Made by a program: the position numbers and the translations under genes. The notes beneath the pieces are model-generated. The model made no database searches and was not told where the DNA came from. It saw nothing but the letters and a program-made list of their open reading frames with translations. A DNA stretch of 64,000 bases from Sphaerisporangium perillae. Lineage in GTDB: Bacteria; Actinomycetota; Actinomycetes; Streptosporangiales; Streptosporangiaceae. The stretch spans positions 1 through 64,000 of the forward strand of contig NZ_JALLPO010000032.1 in the NCBI RefSeq assembly GCF_023276435.1, read 5' to 3'. Shown here piece after piece: positions 18,633 through 25,902 of the stretch; position 1 is the stretch's first letter, and each line of letters opens with the position of its first letter.

Positions 18633-19325
18633 TCAGCCGGCCAGCGCGAAGCCGGCCGCCGCCTCCGCGTGCAGCCGAGCGCTCGGCAGTAGCGGGATGG
18701 CGGTGTTCTTCTCAGTGATCAGGAGCTCGATCTCCGTGCAGCCGAGGATGACGCCTTCGGCTCCATCGGCTGCGAGATCGGCGATGATCTGGGCGTACGC
18801 GTCCCTGGAGGATCCCCGGAGCACCCCGCGCACCAGCTCGTCGAAGATCACGCGATGGACCAGTTCCCGCTGCTCGCGCCGCGGGACGACCACGTCGAAG
18901 CCGTGGGCGGCCAGCCGATCCCGGTAGAAGGGCTGCTCCATGGTGAAGCGAGTGCCCAGCAGACCGACCTTGCGCATCCCCCTGGCGCGGACCTCCGCGC
19001 CCACGGCGTCGGCGATGTGCAGCACGGGCACGCTCGCGGCCCGCGCCACGTCGTCGCTCACCCGGCTGAAAGTGTTGCTGCAGACGAGCAGGACCTCGGC
19101 GCCGAGATCCTCCAGTTTCCTGCCGGCATCGGCCAGCAGCGTACTCACCTCGTCCCAGCGGTCGGCGAAGATGAGGTCCTCGACGGTCGTGTAGTCGACC
19201 GACCAGATGAGGCTGTTGGCGGAATGGCTGCCGCCGAGTCGCTCGCGTACTCGCTGGTTGATGATCTGGTAGTAGATCACCGTCGATTCCCAGCTCAACC
19301 CGCCGATGAGACCGATAGTGCGCAT
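18633..19325 (-). CDS. aspartate/glutamate racemase family protein (YgeA-like)
   Basis: 230 residues, cofactor-independent amino-acid racemase fold. RTIGLIGGLSWESTVIYYQI at the N terminus, LLGTRFTMEQPFY in the middle, and GVILGCTEIELL with the second catalytic Cys match E. coli YgeA, a broad-specificity racemase. The first catalytic position, Cys in classic aspartate racemases and Thr in YgeA, falls in VCSNTFSRV. By my alignment it is Ser here, and the usual following His is also Ser, so activity and specificity could differ. A GGAG box precedes the ATG. It lies downstream of ddl-murF on the same strand, suggesting supply of a D-amino acid for peptidoglycan, but the substrate is not known. 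Confidence 0.8.
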   Translation of the reverse strand: MRTIGLIGGLSWESTVIYYQIINQRVRERLGGSHSANSLIWSVDYTTVEDLIFADRWDEVSTLLADAGRKLEDLGAEVLLVCSNTFSRVSDDVARAASVPVLHIADAVGAEVRARGMRKVGLLGTRFTMEQPFYRDRLAAHGFDVVVPRREQRELVHRVIFDELVRGVLRGSSRDAYAQIIADLAADGAEGVILGCTEIELLITEKNTAIPLLPSARLHAEAAAGFALAG

Positions 19326-19360
19326 GGAACTCCGTTTCGATAGCTTGTGCCGGCAGGCTG

Positions 19361-19456
19361 GTCGGTGCCAGCCACGGCGACGGTGCCGCCACTGGCCTGG
19401 TCGAGTCCGGCCAGGCAGTGCATCAGCATGGACTTGCCTGATCCGCTCGGCCCCTC
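19361..19456 (-). pseudogene. ABC transporter ATPase scrap (Walker A region)
   Basis: About 32 residues reading EGPSGSGKSMLMHCLAGLDQ then ASGGTVAVAGTD, the unmistakable start of a MacB/LolD-type ABC ATPase around its P-loop. No other part of such a gene is nearby. It sits in the 147-bp gap between murF and the racemase gene, marking a past insertion/deletion inside the locus. Confidence 0.65.
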
Positions 19457-19472
19457 GGCGATGCGCCAACGG

Positions 19473-20852
19473 TCAGGCGCCGGCCAGCGCACGGGCGCAG
19501 GCACCGAGCCCGATCTCGCTGGAGGCCTTGACGAACACCACGTCTCCCGGTTCGAGAAGCGCGGTGGCCAGCCTGAGGGCCCCGGCCACGTCCTCGGCGG
19601 TGTGGACGGCCACGCCCTGGTTCGAGGACTGCGCTGCCTCCGCCATCGCGAGCGGATCCCCTGCTCCGACCGCGATCAGCACGTCGAAGCGGAGGGCGGC
19701 GACGAGCCGGCCCATCTCCGCGTGCCGGGCGCGGGAGGCGTCCGCCTGCTGCCCCATCGCGCCGAGCACGGCGACGGTACGACGGGTGCCGGCCAGGGAC
19801 TTCACCGCCCGCAGCCCGGCCCGCATGGATTCGGGGCTGGCGTTGTAGGCGTCGTCGACGATGGTGACGCCGTCAGGTCGTTCGACGATCTCCAGCCGGC
19901 CCGCGGAGCGCCGCCGTGCGGCGTTCAGCCCATCGGCGATCTCGGCGACGCCCAGGCCGAGCGCGGTGGCGACGGCGGCGGCGGCCAAGGCGTTGCTCAC
20001 CTGGTGCTCGCCTATGAGGTCGAGCTCGACCGGGGCGCGGCCGGAGGGCGTCACCAACTCGAACGCGGGTCGAGCGCGGTCGGCCATCCGCACATCTTCG
20101 GCTCGCACCTGCGCCTCCGCCGACCCGCCGTACAACAGGATCTGGGCCCTGGTGCGGCCGGCCATGCCCATGACGTACCGGTCGTCGGCGTTGAGCAGTG
20201 CGAACCCGTCCGCCGGAAGTGCCTCGACCAGCTCGCCCTTGGCCTCGGCCACGTCGGCCGGCCCGACTCCCATACGCTCCACATGTGCGGTGCCGACATT
20301 GAGCACCAGCCCGACCTGGGGCGGTGCGAGCCCGGCCAGGTACGTCAGGTCGCCCTTCCGGCCTGCACCCATTTCCAGCACCAGGTATCGGGTGGTGGCA
20401 TCGGCACGCAGTACGGTGAGCGGCAGCCCGAGCTCGTTGTTGAACGACCTGTCGGTGGCGACCGTCGCGGCGTGCCGTTCGAGCACCTGGGCCAGCAGGT
20501 CCTTGGTCGTGGTCTTGCCCACGGAGCCGGTCAGGCCGATCACGGTCGGGCCGATGTGTTCGAGCAGGTGCCTGGCCAGCAGGCCGATCGCGAGCTGGAC
20601 GTCCTCGACCACGAGGGCGGGCACGCCGACGGGCCTTGAGGCCAGCACGGCGACGGCGCCGCCCGCGATGGCACCGGCCGCGTAGTCGTGACCGTCAACA
20701 CGGGCGCCGACCGTCGCGGCGAACAGGCCGCCAGGCACCACCTCGCGGGAGTCGACCGCCGAGGGCGCCGTCACCAGCGCCTGCGGGTCGCGCACGTCAT
20801 ACAGGCTTGCGCCGACGACCTGCGCGATCTTATTCAGCGTCATGGGGATCAT
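19473..20852 (-). CDS. murF: UDP-MurNAc-tripeptide--D-alanyl-D-alanine ligase (MurF)
   Basis: Cytoplasmic ATP-dependent ligase that adds the terminal D-Ala-D-Xaa dipeptide to UDP-MurNAc-tripeptide, 459 residues. The N-terminal substrate domain (SREVVPGGLFAATVGARVDG) is followed by the P-loop GLTGSVGKTTTKDLLAQVLE near residue 112. The central Mur motifs LVLEMGAGRKGDL, LNVGTAHVERMG and DDAYNASPESM are present, then the C-terminal domain (VFVKASSEIGLG). ATG overlaps the ddl stop by four bases. A MurF beside van-type genes is known in glycopeptide producers, where a dedicated copy handles altered precursors. Whether this is the only murF of the genome cannot be seen. Confidence 0.93.
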   Translation of the reverse strand: MIPMTLNKIAQVVGASLYDVRDPQALVTAPSAVDSREVVPGGLFAATVGARVDGHDYAAGAIAGGAVAVLASRPVGVPALVVEDVQLAIGLLARHLLEHIGPTVIGLTGSVGKTTTKDLLAQVLERHAATVATDRSFNNELGLPLTVLRADATTRYLVLEMGAGRKGDLTYLAGLAPPQVGLVLNVGTAHVERMGVGPADVAEAKGELVEALPADGFALLNADDRYVMGMAGRTRAQILLYGGSAEAQVRAEDVRMADRARPAFELVTPSGRAPVELDLIGEHQVSNALAAAAVATALGLGVAEIADGLNAARRRSAGRLEIVERPDGVTIVDDAYNASPESMRAGLRAVKSLAGTRRTVAVLGAMGQQADASRARHAEMGRLVAALRFDVLIAVGAGDPLAMAEAAQSSNQGVAVHTAEDVAGALRLATALLEPGDVVFVKASSEIGLGACARALAGA

Positions 20853-21805
20853 GAGCCGCTCCTGGCGAACGCGAGGTCGATGAGGCGGCGCAGCAGGTCC
20901 GGGTACGGGACACCGCTTTCGGCCCACGCCCTGGCGTAGACGGAACGGGAGGTGAAGCCGGGCATGGTGTTGATCTCCAGCACGTACAGGCGTCCCGTGT
21001 CCTCCTCATAGAGGAAGTCGACACGGGACAGGCCGTAGCCACCGATCGCCCGGAAGGCGCGCAGGGCCAGCTCGCGCACGTCCTCGGCCACCCGTTCTGG
21101 CAGCACGGCAGGGATGATGGCGATCTCGGCCTGGCTGAGGTACTTGGCCTCATAGTCGAGCCAGTCGCCGGGCACGATGAGCTCGCCGGGCACCGAAGCA
21201 TCCGGCGTGTCATAGCCGCCGAGCACGCCGCAGATGACCTCGCGCGCGGTCACGCCCTGCTCGACGATGACCACCCGGTCGTAGGCCAGCGCCAGATCTA
21301 CGCCCGCGCGCAGCTCCTCCATGGAGGTGACACGTGAGATGCCGATGGAGGAGCCCATGTTGGCCGGTTTGACGTACATCGGCCAGTCGAGCGACTTCAC
21401 CAGACCCCAGGAGTCGGTGGTGGTGCCCCATTCGTGCTCGGTGAACCACACATGTGGGGTGACCGGAATGTCCTCTGCCAAGAACGTGCGCCGCATCGCG
21501 ACCTTGTTCATGGCCACGGCAGAGGCCATGACGCCGCAGCCCACGTACGGGATGCCCAACGTCTCCAGGTGACCCTGGACGACGCCGTCCTCGCCGAACG
21601 GCCCGTGCAGCACGGGGAAGACCACGTCCGCCAGATCGCGTCGCAGTTCCACCGGCCACCTGCCCTGCCGGTCGATGATGACGGCGACGGGCTCGTACAG
21701 ATCCCTCGGCAGAGCATTGAGCACAGCCTGCGCCGACTGTAGCGACACCTCATGCTCTGCGGATGGCCCACCCGCCAGCACAGCCACGCGTACGCGTTCA
21801 GTCAC
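20849..21805 (-). CDS. ddl: D-alanine--D-alanine ligase family protein
   Basis: ATP-grasp ligase that makes the D-Ala-D-Ala dipeptide, about 318 residues. Motifs: GGPSAEHEVSLQSAQ (subsite-1 Glu), FPVLHGPFGEDGVVQG, VKPANMGSSIGISRV (active-site Ser) and LEINTMPGFTSRS (metal-binding Asn/Glu). The omega loop reads DYEAKYLSQAEI, with the Tyr typical of true D-Ala-D-Ala ligases. It lacks the His-containing loop of VanA-type D-Ala-D-Lac ligases, so depsipeptide synthesis is not expected. I take GTG at 21805 (AGGAAGG nine bases upstream); TTG at 21811 is an alternative. It leads the operon with murF, behind the inverted copy of the 74-bp box. Confidence 0.9.
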   Translation of the reverse strand: MTERVRVAVLAGGPSAEHEVSLQSAQAVLNALPRDLYEPVAVIIDRQGRWPVELRRDLADVVFPVLHGPFGEDGVVQGHLETLGIPYVGCGVMASAVAMNKVAMRRTFLAEDIPVTPHVWFTEHEWGTTTDSWGLVKSLDWPMYVKPANMGSSIGISRVTSMEELRAGVDLALAYDRVVIVEQGVTAREVICGVLGGYDTPDASVPGELIVPGDWLDYEAKYLSQAEIAIIPAVLPERVAEDVRELALRAFRAIGGYGLSRVDFLYEEDTGRLYVLEINTMPGFTSRSVYARAWAESGVPYPDLLRRLIDLAFARSGS

Positions 21806-21865
21806 GATCAATCAGCCTTCCTCAGTGGCACGGAGACAGCCGGACCCACCGCTAGGGAACAGGCG

Positions 21866-21939
21866 CCGGTGAACCCCATCCACTGTCCGCCGACCGTATC
21901 CCCGCCTCGTCAGCGCCGTGTCATCGTTGTGTCACGGCC
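21866..21939 (-). promoter_or_regulatory. 74-bp promoter box upstream of ddl-murF
   Basis: Inverted twin of 15772-15845, eight mismatches and no gaps by eye. On the minus strand it reads GGCCGTGACACAACGATGAC and onward, with the same 11-base-spaced TGACAC pair. Its far end lies about 60 bp from the ddl start, as the first copy lies close to the regulator gene. This implies both operons answer to the same response regulator. Confidence 0.7.
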
Positions 21940-21952
21940 GCGCCGACCGCCG

Positions 21953-22141
21953 TCATCTCAACTCGATGAGCCTGGCGACCTTCAGTCCCAGATGCAGAGC
22001 GAGCCGGTCGTCCCCGCTGGACAGCTCGACAGCGGCGATCTCCTCGATCCTGCACAGCCGGTGGTGCAGGCTCGCATGGTGGATGCGCAGGCTCGCCGCG
22101 GTGCGTTTGATGTCGCCCGTGTCATCGAGGAACGTCTCCAC
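21953..22141 (-). pseudogene. C-terminal HTH fragment of a PucR/CdaR-type regulator
   Basis: 62 codons ending in a stop: FLDDTGDIKRTAASLRIHHA then SLHHRLCRIEEIAAVELSSG and DDRLALHLGLKVARL. This is the standard C-terminal helix-turn-helix of PucR-family activators (HTH_30). The large N-terminal part is missing. It is a remnant, directly behind the ddl promoter box. Confidence 0.7.
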
Positions 22142-22565
22142 CCCGACCCGCCAGGTAGTCCACCGCCGGCACCCCGTTGCGCGACGCGCTGGCGGCGATC
22201 GTGGCGCTGGCGCGGGTGGCCTTGGGCCGTCTGGCGGCGGCGCGGCCGGGTGTCGAGCGGGATGGATCGCTCGTGGGCAGGTTGCCGATCTGGCCAGTGG
22301 ACCGCGCGGTCTCCGGCGGCTGCCTGCTGGCGCCGTCGTGGAACCCGGAATCGATCAACACGAGCCGTCCTTGGAGGCTGCCTGGTGAGTACGTCAGCCT
22401 CGACGCGGGCTCTCCATCACTCAGAAAGGATCACACTTCAAGGACCCCTTTCCCAACGCCCGGTCGATACCGCTGTCGACTACCCGGGCCCGAACCCTGG
22501 GGTGCGCTGGCCGGATTACCGGTTCAACTTCCCCGAATCGCACCCATGGGCGGACCCGGACTGGG
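22142..22565. other. region between PucR remnant and vanY; unassigned coding-like debris
   Basis: A + frame from 22177 (LRDALAAIVALARVALGRLA, then PSWNPESINTSRPWRLPGEY, to about 22390) has coding character, but no start context and no family I recognise. The rest, to 22565, holds nothing identifiable. It separates two - strand features and is probably deletion debris. Confidence 0.3.
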
Positions 22566-23138
22566 CTATAGCTGGTCCGTGTACTCGCTGACGTAGCCCA
22601 CGCCGGGGTGGGGCCGTCGTCGTGGCGGCCTGCCGCCGCTGTCTGGGCGGTACTCGAAGTGCCACCACTCGTTGTCGTAGATGCGGTACAGGTCGTAGCG
22701 GGCGCCGTGTTCCTCCAGCCAGCGCGCGCCTTCATGGGGGCGCACGTCCAACGCGATGCCCTTGACGTGGCAGGATTCCGCCGGTGGCAGCACGAGCATG
22801 CGCGCCAACGCTGGGGAGCCGGAGCGGCGCACCTCCTCGTCGAACATCCGTTGCTGGACATGGGGATCGCGGTATCCCGAGGTGAGGCCGATGAGCTGGC
22901 CGTGACGCCAGAGCGCCTGGGTGCGCGCCGCGGTGAACGCCGCCAGGGCGCCGTCGGTGAGCCCGGTGAGGTCCTCGGCGGGGAATCGCATCCGCAACGC
23001 CCAGCGGCAGGCCAGTTCGCAGGCACGGCCGGGATGCCGGACGAACGCCGCGGGCAGCAGGAGCACGGCGAGCACCAGCGTGACCGCGGCATACAGCCGG
23101 TCACGGGGCCGAGGTGGGATCGTGCGTGGCTCGTTCAT
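22566..23138 (-). CDS. VanY-type D,D-peptidase (M15 family, VanYn-like)
   Basis: 190-residue zinc metallopeptidase that removes terminal D-Ala from peptidoglycan precursors or D-Ala-D-Ala. An N-terminal membrane anchor (LYAAVTLVLAVLLLPAAFV) should place the catalytic part outside the cell. The zinc site is complete: ESCHVKGIALDV fits SxHxxGxAxD, and NEWWHFEYR supplies the catalytic Glu and third His ligand. Size and motifs resemble VanYn of Nonomuraea, which gives glycopeptide self-resistance. The ATG at 23138 heads a sequence duplicated at 15534-15763. Its upstream region is cut at 23222 by the integrase, so the regulator box found in front of the partial copy is missing. Confidence 0.85.
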   Translation of the reverse strand: MNEPRTIPPRPRDRLYAAVTLVLAVLLLPAAFVRHPGRACELACRWALRMRFPAEDLTGLTDGALAAFTAARTQALWRHGQLIGLTSGYRDPHVQQRMFDEEVRRSGSPALARMLVLPPAESCHVKGIALDVRPHEGARWLEEHGARYDLYRIYDNEWWHFEYRPDSGGRPPRRRPHPGVGYVSEYTDQL

Positions 23139-23222
23139 GACGAACCACGATTGGCGCCGAATGTGCGCGCGTTGTCCGCCGCATGTCACCGTTTCTCGAC
23201 GACGGCCACCGTCGGCGCGACC
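22969..23222. repeat. duplicated segment, copy B (partner 15534-15763)
   Basis: Holds the 5' part of intact vanY plus 84 bp upstream. Identity with copy A ends exactly where integrase sequence begins (after GTCGGCGCGACC). It retains 21-bp and 3-bp stretches absent from copy A, so B is closer to the ancestral gene. Confidence 0.85.
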
Positions 23223-23910
23223 CACCCCGATCGGGATCAACGAGCAAGAACCCTTGTGCGACATGACAGTTGCCCTTGGCCAGGCCGGCCAGCTCACCCC
23301 ACCGCATCCCGGTGAACGCGGCCGCGATCACATACGCGTTGAGTCCATGCTCACGCCGAATCCGCTCCGCGATCTGCTTGACCTGCCCCCCATCAGGCAC
23401 TGGCCGCCGACGCCGCGATCTGCCCGCCTGCGCGGTGTGGTGGGAACTGCTCAGGCGTAATCCTTGAACCGGGTTGATGGCCAGCATGCGTTCCTCGACC
23501 GCCGCGGTCAGGGTCACCGACAACAACGTGACGATCCCGCCGACGGTGGAGGGGGCGTACCGGTCGGCCAGCTGGTTGGCCCACTGCTTGACCACGATCC
23601 GCCGGATCCCGTCCAAGCCGACCTCGCCGAACGCCGGCAGGATGTGGTTGTCCAGGTATTGGTCGTACTTGGCCTTGGTCGAGGGAGCGACCCGATGAGC
23701 CTGCCTCCACTGGGCCACCCACTCAGCCAGCGTGGTCCGACCGGCAACAGGATCGATGAACAGCCCACGGCGTTGATCGGTGTCGATCTCCTCCGCGCTG
23801 GCCAGCGCCTCCTTCTTCGTACGGAACTTGTCGGGAGTGGTGTGCACCCCACCCTCGCCGTCACGCCAGCGAACCCGATACCAAGGCCCGCGTTTCTCCA
23901 CCCAAGCCAT
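23223..23910 (-). pseudogene. tyrosine recombinase (phage-type integrase), 3' truncated
   Basis: The N-terminal arm-binding domain (WVEKRGPWYRVRWRDGEGGV), the SAM-like core-binding domain (LAEWVAQWRQAHRVAPSTKA) and the first catalytic Arg box (AAFTGMRWGELAGL) are present. The rest of the catalytic domain, including the His-x-x-Arg and Tyr boxes, is missing. The frame runs into the vanY duplicate at 23222. AAGGAGAG precedes the ATG at 23910. An integrative element probably once lay here, perhaps linked to the metal genes that follow. The lost 3' end should have faced the attachment site. Confidence 0.8.
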
Positions 23911-23971
23911 GCGCGCTCTCCTTCTGCAAGCAGGAGGTCCGCCCGCGTGCGGGAGCACGCGGGTCCGGCCG

Positions 23972-24205
23972 TCACGGGACGAGGGTGTAACCGGCCTCGT
24001 CGATCGCCTGGGCGATGTCGGCACGGTCGACCGGCCGGGCGGCGGTGACGGTGACGGTGCCGCTGGGCAGATCGACGGTCACAGACTCGACGCCGTCGAT
24101 GCGGGAGATCTCCTCGGTGACCGCGCGCTGGCAGTGGGCGCAGGTCATGCCGGTCACCTGGAAGGTGGTCGAGCCGATGAAGGCGCGGGGCGTGCCGGAC
24201 AGCAT
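23972..24205 (-). CDS. heavy-metal-associated (HMA) domain protein
   Basis: 77-residue ferredoxin-like metal chaperone. The metal site is in QVTGMTCAHCQRAVTEEI (MTCxxC). The remaining strands (VESVTVDLPSGTVTVTA, then AQAIDEAGYTLVP) fit a single HMA domain, as in CopZ. A leading extension of about 12 residues (LSGTPRAFIGST) is unusual. GAGGAG precedes the ATG. It probably binds Cu(I) and hands it to the P-type ATPase encoded 8 kb away or to another acceptor. It lies between the truncated integrase and the MFS exporter on the same strand. Confidence 0.88.
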   Translation of the reverse strand: MLSGTPRAFIGSTTFQVTGMTCAHCQRAVTEEISRIDGVESVTVDLPSGTVTVTAARPVDRADIAQAIDEAGYTLVP

Positions 24206-24270
24206 GGGAACTCCTCGAAGGCTGGTGCGTCGGTCGATAGGAAGGTCGCCACGGCGGCGGGGTGTTCGGG

Positions 24271-24297
24271 CCGGCGATTTCGCCAGTTTTTCGCCGG
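24271..24297 (-). terminator. hairpin downstream of the MFS exporter
   Basis: CCGGCGA (24271-24277) and TCGCCGG (24291-24297) with a 13-base loop rich in T/A. It lies about nine bases past the exporter stop codon on the minus strand. It may separate the exporter transcript from the HMA gene downstream. Confidence 0.45.
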
Positions 24298-24305
24298 GAT
24301 CGGGG

Positions 24306-25817
24306 TCAGTGGTGGCCGCCGTGGCCGTGCCCGGCGGAGCCGGGCTGGGCTTTGCCGCCGGGGACGGCGAGCAGGGTCAGCACGAACAGGGCGGCGAGGA
24401 TGCCGGCAGTGGCGTCGAATGCGCGGGCGTAGCCGGTGATGAGGCCGGCGTGCGTGGCCAGCTCGCCAGCGACGGCGGTGAGCCCGGCGACGCCGAGCGC
24501 AGCGCCGATCTCGTGGCCGGTCATCATCAGCCCGGAGGCGAGCCCCGACCGGTCGGCGGGCACGTCACTCATCGCGGCGATGGAGATAGCGACGAACATC
24601 GGGCCGACCCCAGCGCCGACGAGCAGGAAGCCGGGCAGCACGTCGGCCACGTAGGAGGTGCCGCCTGCGTTCGCGGCCAGCAGCAGCACGCCGGCGGTCA
24701 TGACGACCAGGCCGCCGAGGATCAGCGGGCGGGCGCCGAGCCGGCCGATGAGCTTGGACGCTGCGGTGGCGGCGAGGGTGATCGCGGCGGCCAGCGGCAG
24801 GAACTCCAGCCCGGCGATGACCGGGGAGGCGCCGACGATGGCCTGCAGGTACAGCGAGGACAGGAAGATTGCGCCGACGACGACGCCGGTGACGCCGGCC
24901 ATCACCGCCGAGGCGGAGACCAGCGACCGGATCCGCCAGGTCGACGGCGGCACCAGCGGGTTGCCGCTGCGGCGCTCGAGACGGGCGAAGGTGGCCAGCA
25001 GAGCTGCGGCGGCGGCGAGCGCGATCCAGGTGCGCGGCGCCGTCCAGCCGGCCGAGTGGGTGGCTTCGATGCCGAACACCAGCGACAGTAGCCCGCTCAC
25101 CAGGGTCAGGGCGCCGGGCAGGTCGAGCCGGCGCAGCGCCCGCTGCTGCCACACGCCGCGGGTGACCGTCCGGACGGTGGCGATCAGGACCGCGGCGCCG
25201 ATCGGCACGTTGATGAAGAACACGGCGCGCCAGCCCAGGGCGCTGGTCAGCGCGCCGCCGAAGAGCACGCCGGCGGCGATGCCGGTGCTGCCGATCGCGC
25301 CCCAAATGGCGAGCGCGGTCTGCCGCTGCCGTCCGGCGTACGTGGTCATGATGATCGACAGCGCGGCGGGGGTGAGCAGCGCGGCGCCGGCCCCCTGCGC
25401 GGCGCGGGCGGCGATGAGCGTCAGCGGTGTCTGCGCGAGCCCGCTAACCAGGGAGGCGGCGATGAACAGGCCGACGCCGGCGAGGAACGCCCGCCGCCGG
25501 TCCAGCAGGTCTGCGATGCGCCCGCCGAGCAGCAGCAGGCCGCCGCTGAGCAGCACGTAGGCGCTGATCGCCCACTGGTAGTCCGCGGCGCTCAGGCGCA
25601 GTCCGCGGCTGATGCTGGGCAGCGCGACGTTCACCACGGAGACGTCGAGGATGACCATGAACTGGGCGGCGATCATCAGCGCGAAGACGGTCCACGGCCG
25701 GCGCGGCTCCTCCCCGGCCGGAGCGGGCGGCTCGTTGCCATGCGGGTGCGGCGGCTGGTGCGCGTGCCGGTGGGCCTGCGCCGCCGAGTGGACGGCGGGG
25801 ACGGGATGGGCGGACAT
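24306..25817 (-). CDS. DHA2-type MFS exporter with histidine-rich ends
   Basis: 503-residue, 14-helix proton-driven exporter of the EmrB/QacA type. The first helix carries QFMVILDVSVVNVALPSI, motif A is GGRIADLLDRRRAF and motif C is AIGSTGIAAGVLFGGAL. The N-terminal 40 residues contain a His cluster (HSAAQAHRHAHQPPHPHGNE), and the protein ends in HGHGGHH. Such tails are not usual in drug exporters and suggest metal binding, in keeping with the flanking HMA and P-type ATPase genes. GAGGAGA precedes the ATG. It is divergent from the LuxR-AAA regulator, which may control it. Confidence 0.88.
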   Translation of the reverse strand: MSAHPVPAVHSAAQAHRHAHQPPHPHGNEPPAPAGEEPRRPWTVFALMIAAQFMVILDVSVVNVALPSISRGLRLSAADYQWAISAYVLLSGGLLLLGGRIADLLDRRRAFLAGVGLFIAASLVSGLAQTPLTLIAARAAQGAGAALLTPAALSIIMTTYAGRQRQTALAIWGAIGSTGIAAGVLFGGALTSALGWRAVFFINVPIGAAVLIATVRTVTRGVWQQRALRRLDLPGALTLVSGLLSLVFGIEATHSAGWTAPRTWIALAAAAALLATFARLERRSGNPLVPPSTWRIRSLVSASAVMAGVTGVVVGAIFLSSLYLQAIVGASPVIAGLEFLPLAAAITLAATAASKLIGRLGARPLILGGLVVMTAGVLLLAANAGGTSYVADVLPGFLLVGAGVGPMFVAISIAAMSDVPADRSGLASGLMMTGHEIGAALGVAGLTAVAGELATHAGLITGYARAFDATAGILAALFVLTLLAVPGGKAQPGSAGHGHGGHH

Positions 25818-25870
25818 ATCTTCTCCTCGAGGGTCCCAGGGGTGGGTGTGACTCCCACCATTCGCCGCCG

Positions 25871-25893
25871 GGGAGATCACTCGCGCCGGTGAT
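25871..25893. promoter_or_regulatory. inverted repeat in the divergent exporter/LuxR promoter
   Basis: ATCAC (25876-25880) and GTGAT (25889-25893) flank an eight-base GC-rich centre in the 85-bp gap between the two divergent genes. A possible operator; the arms are short. Confidence 0.3.
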
Positions 25894-25902
25894 TTCACCT
25901 GG

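Noticed and set aside
20849-21805. D-Ala-D-Lac (VanA-type) ligase
   Set aside because: The omega loop has DYEAKY rather than the His-containing loop of VanA/B types, and no vanH dehydrogenase or vanX is present.
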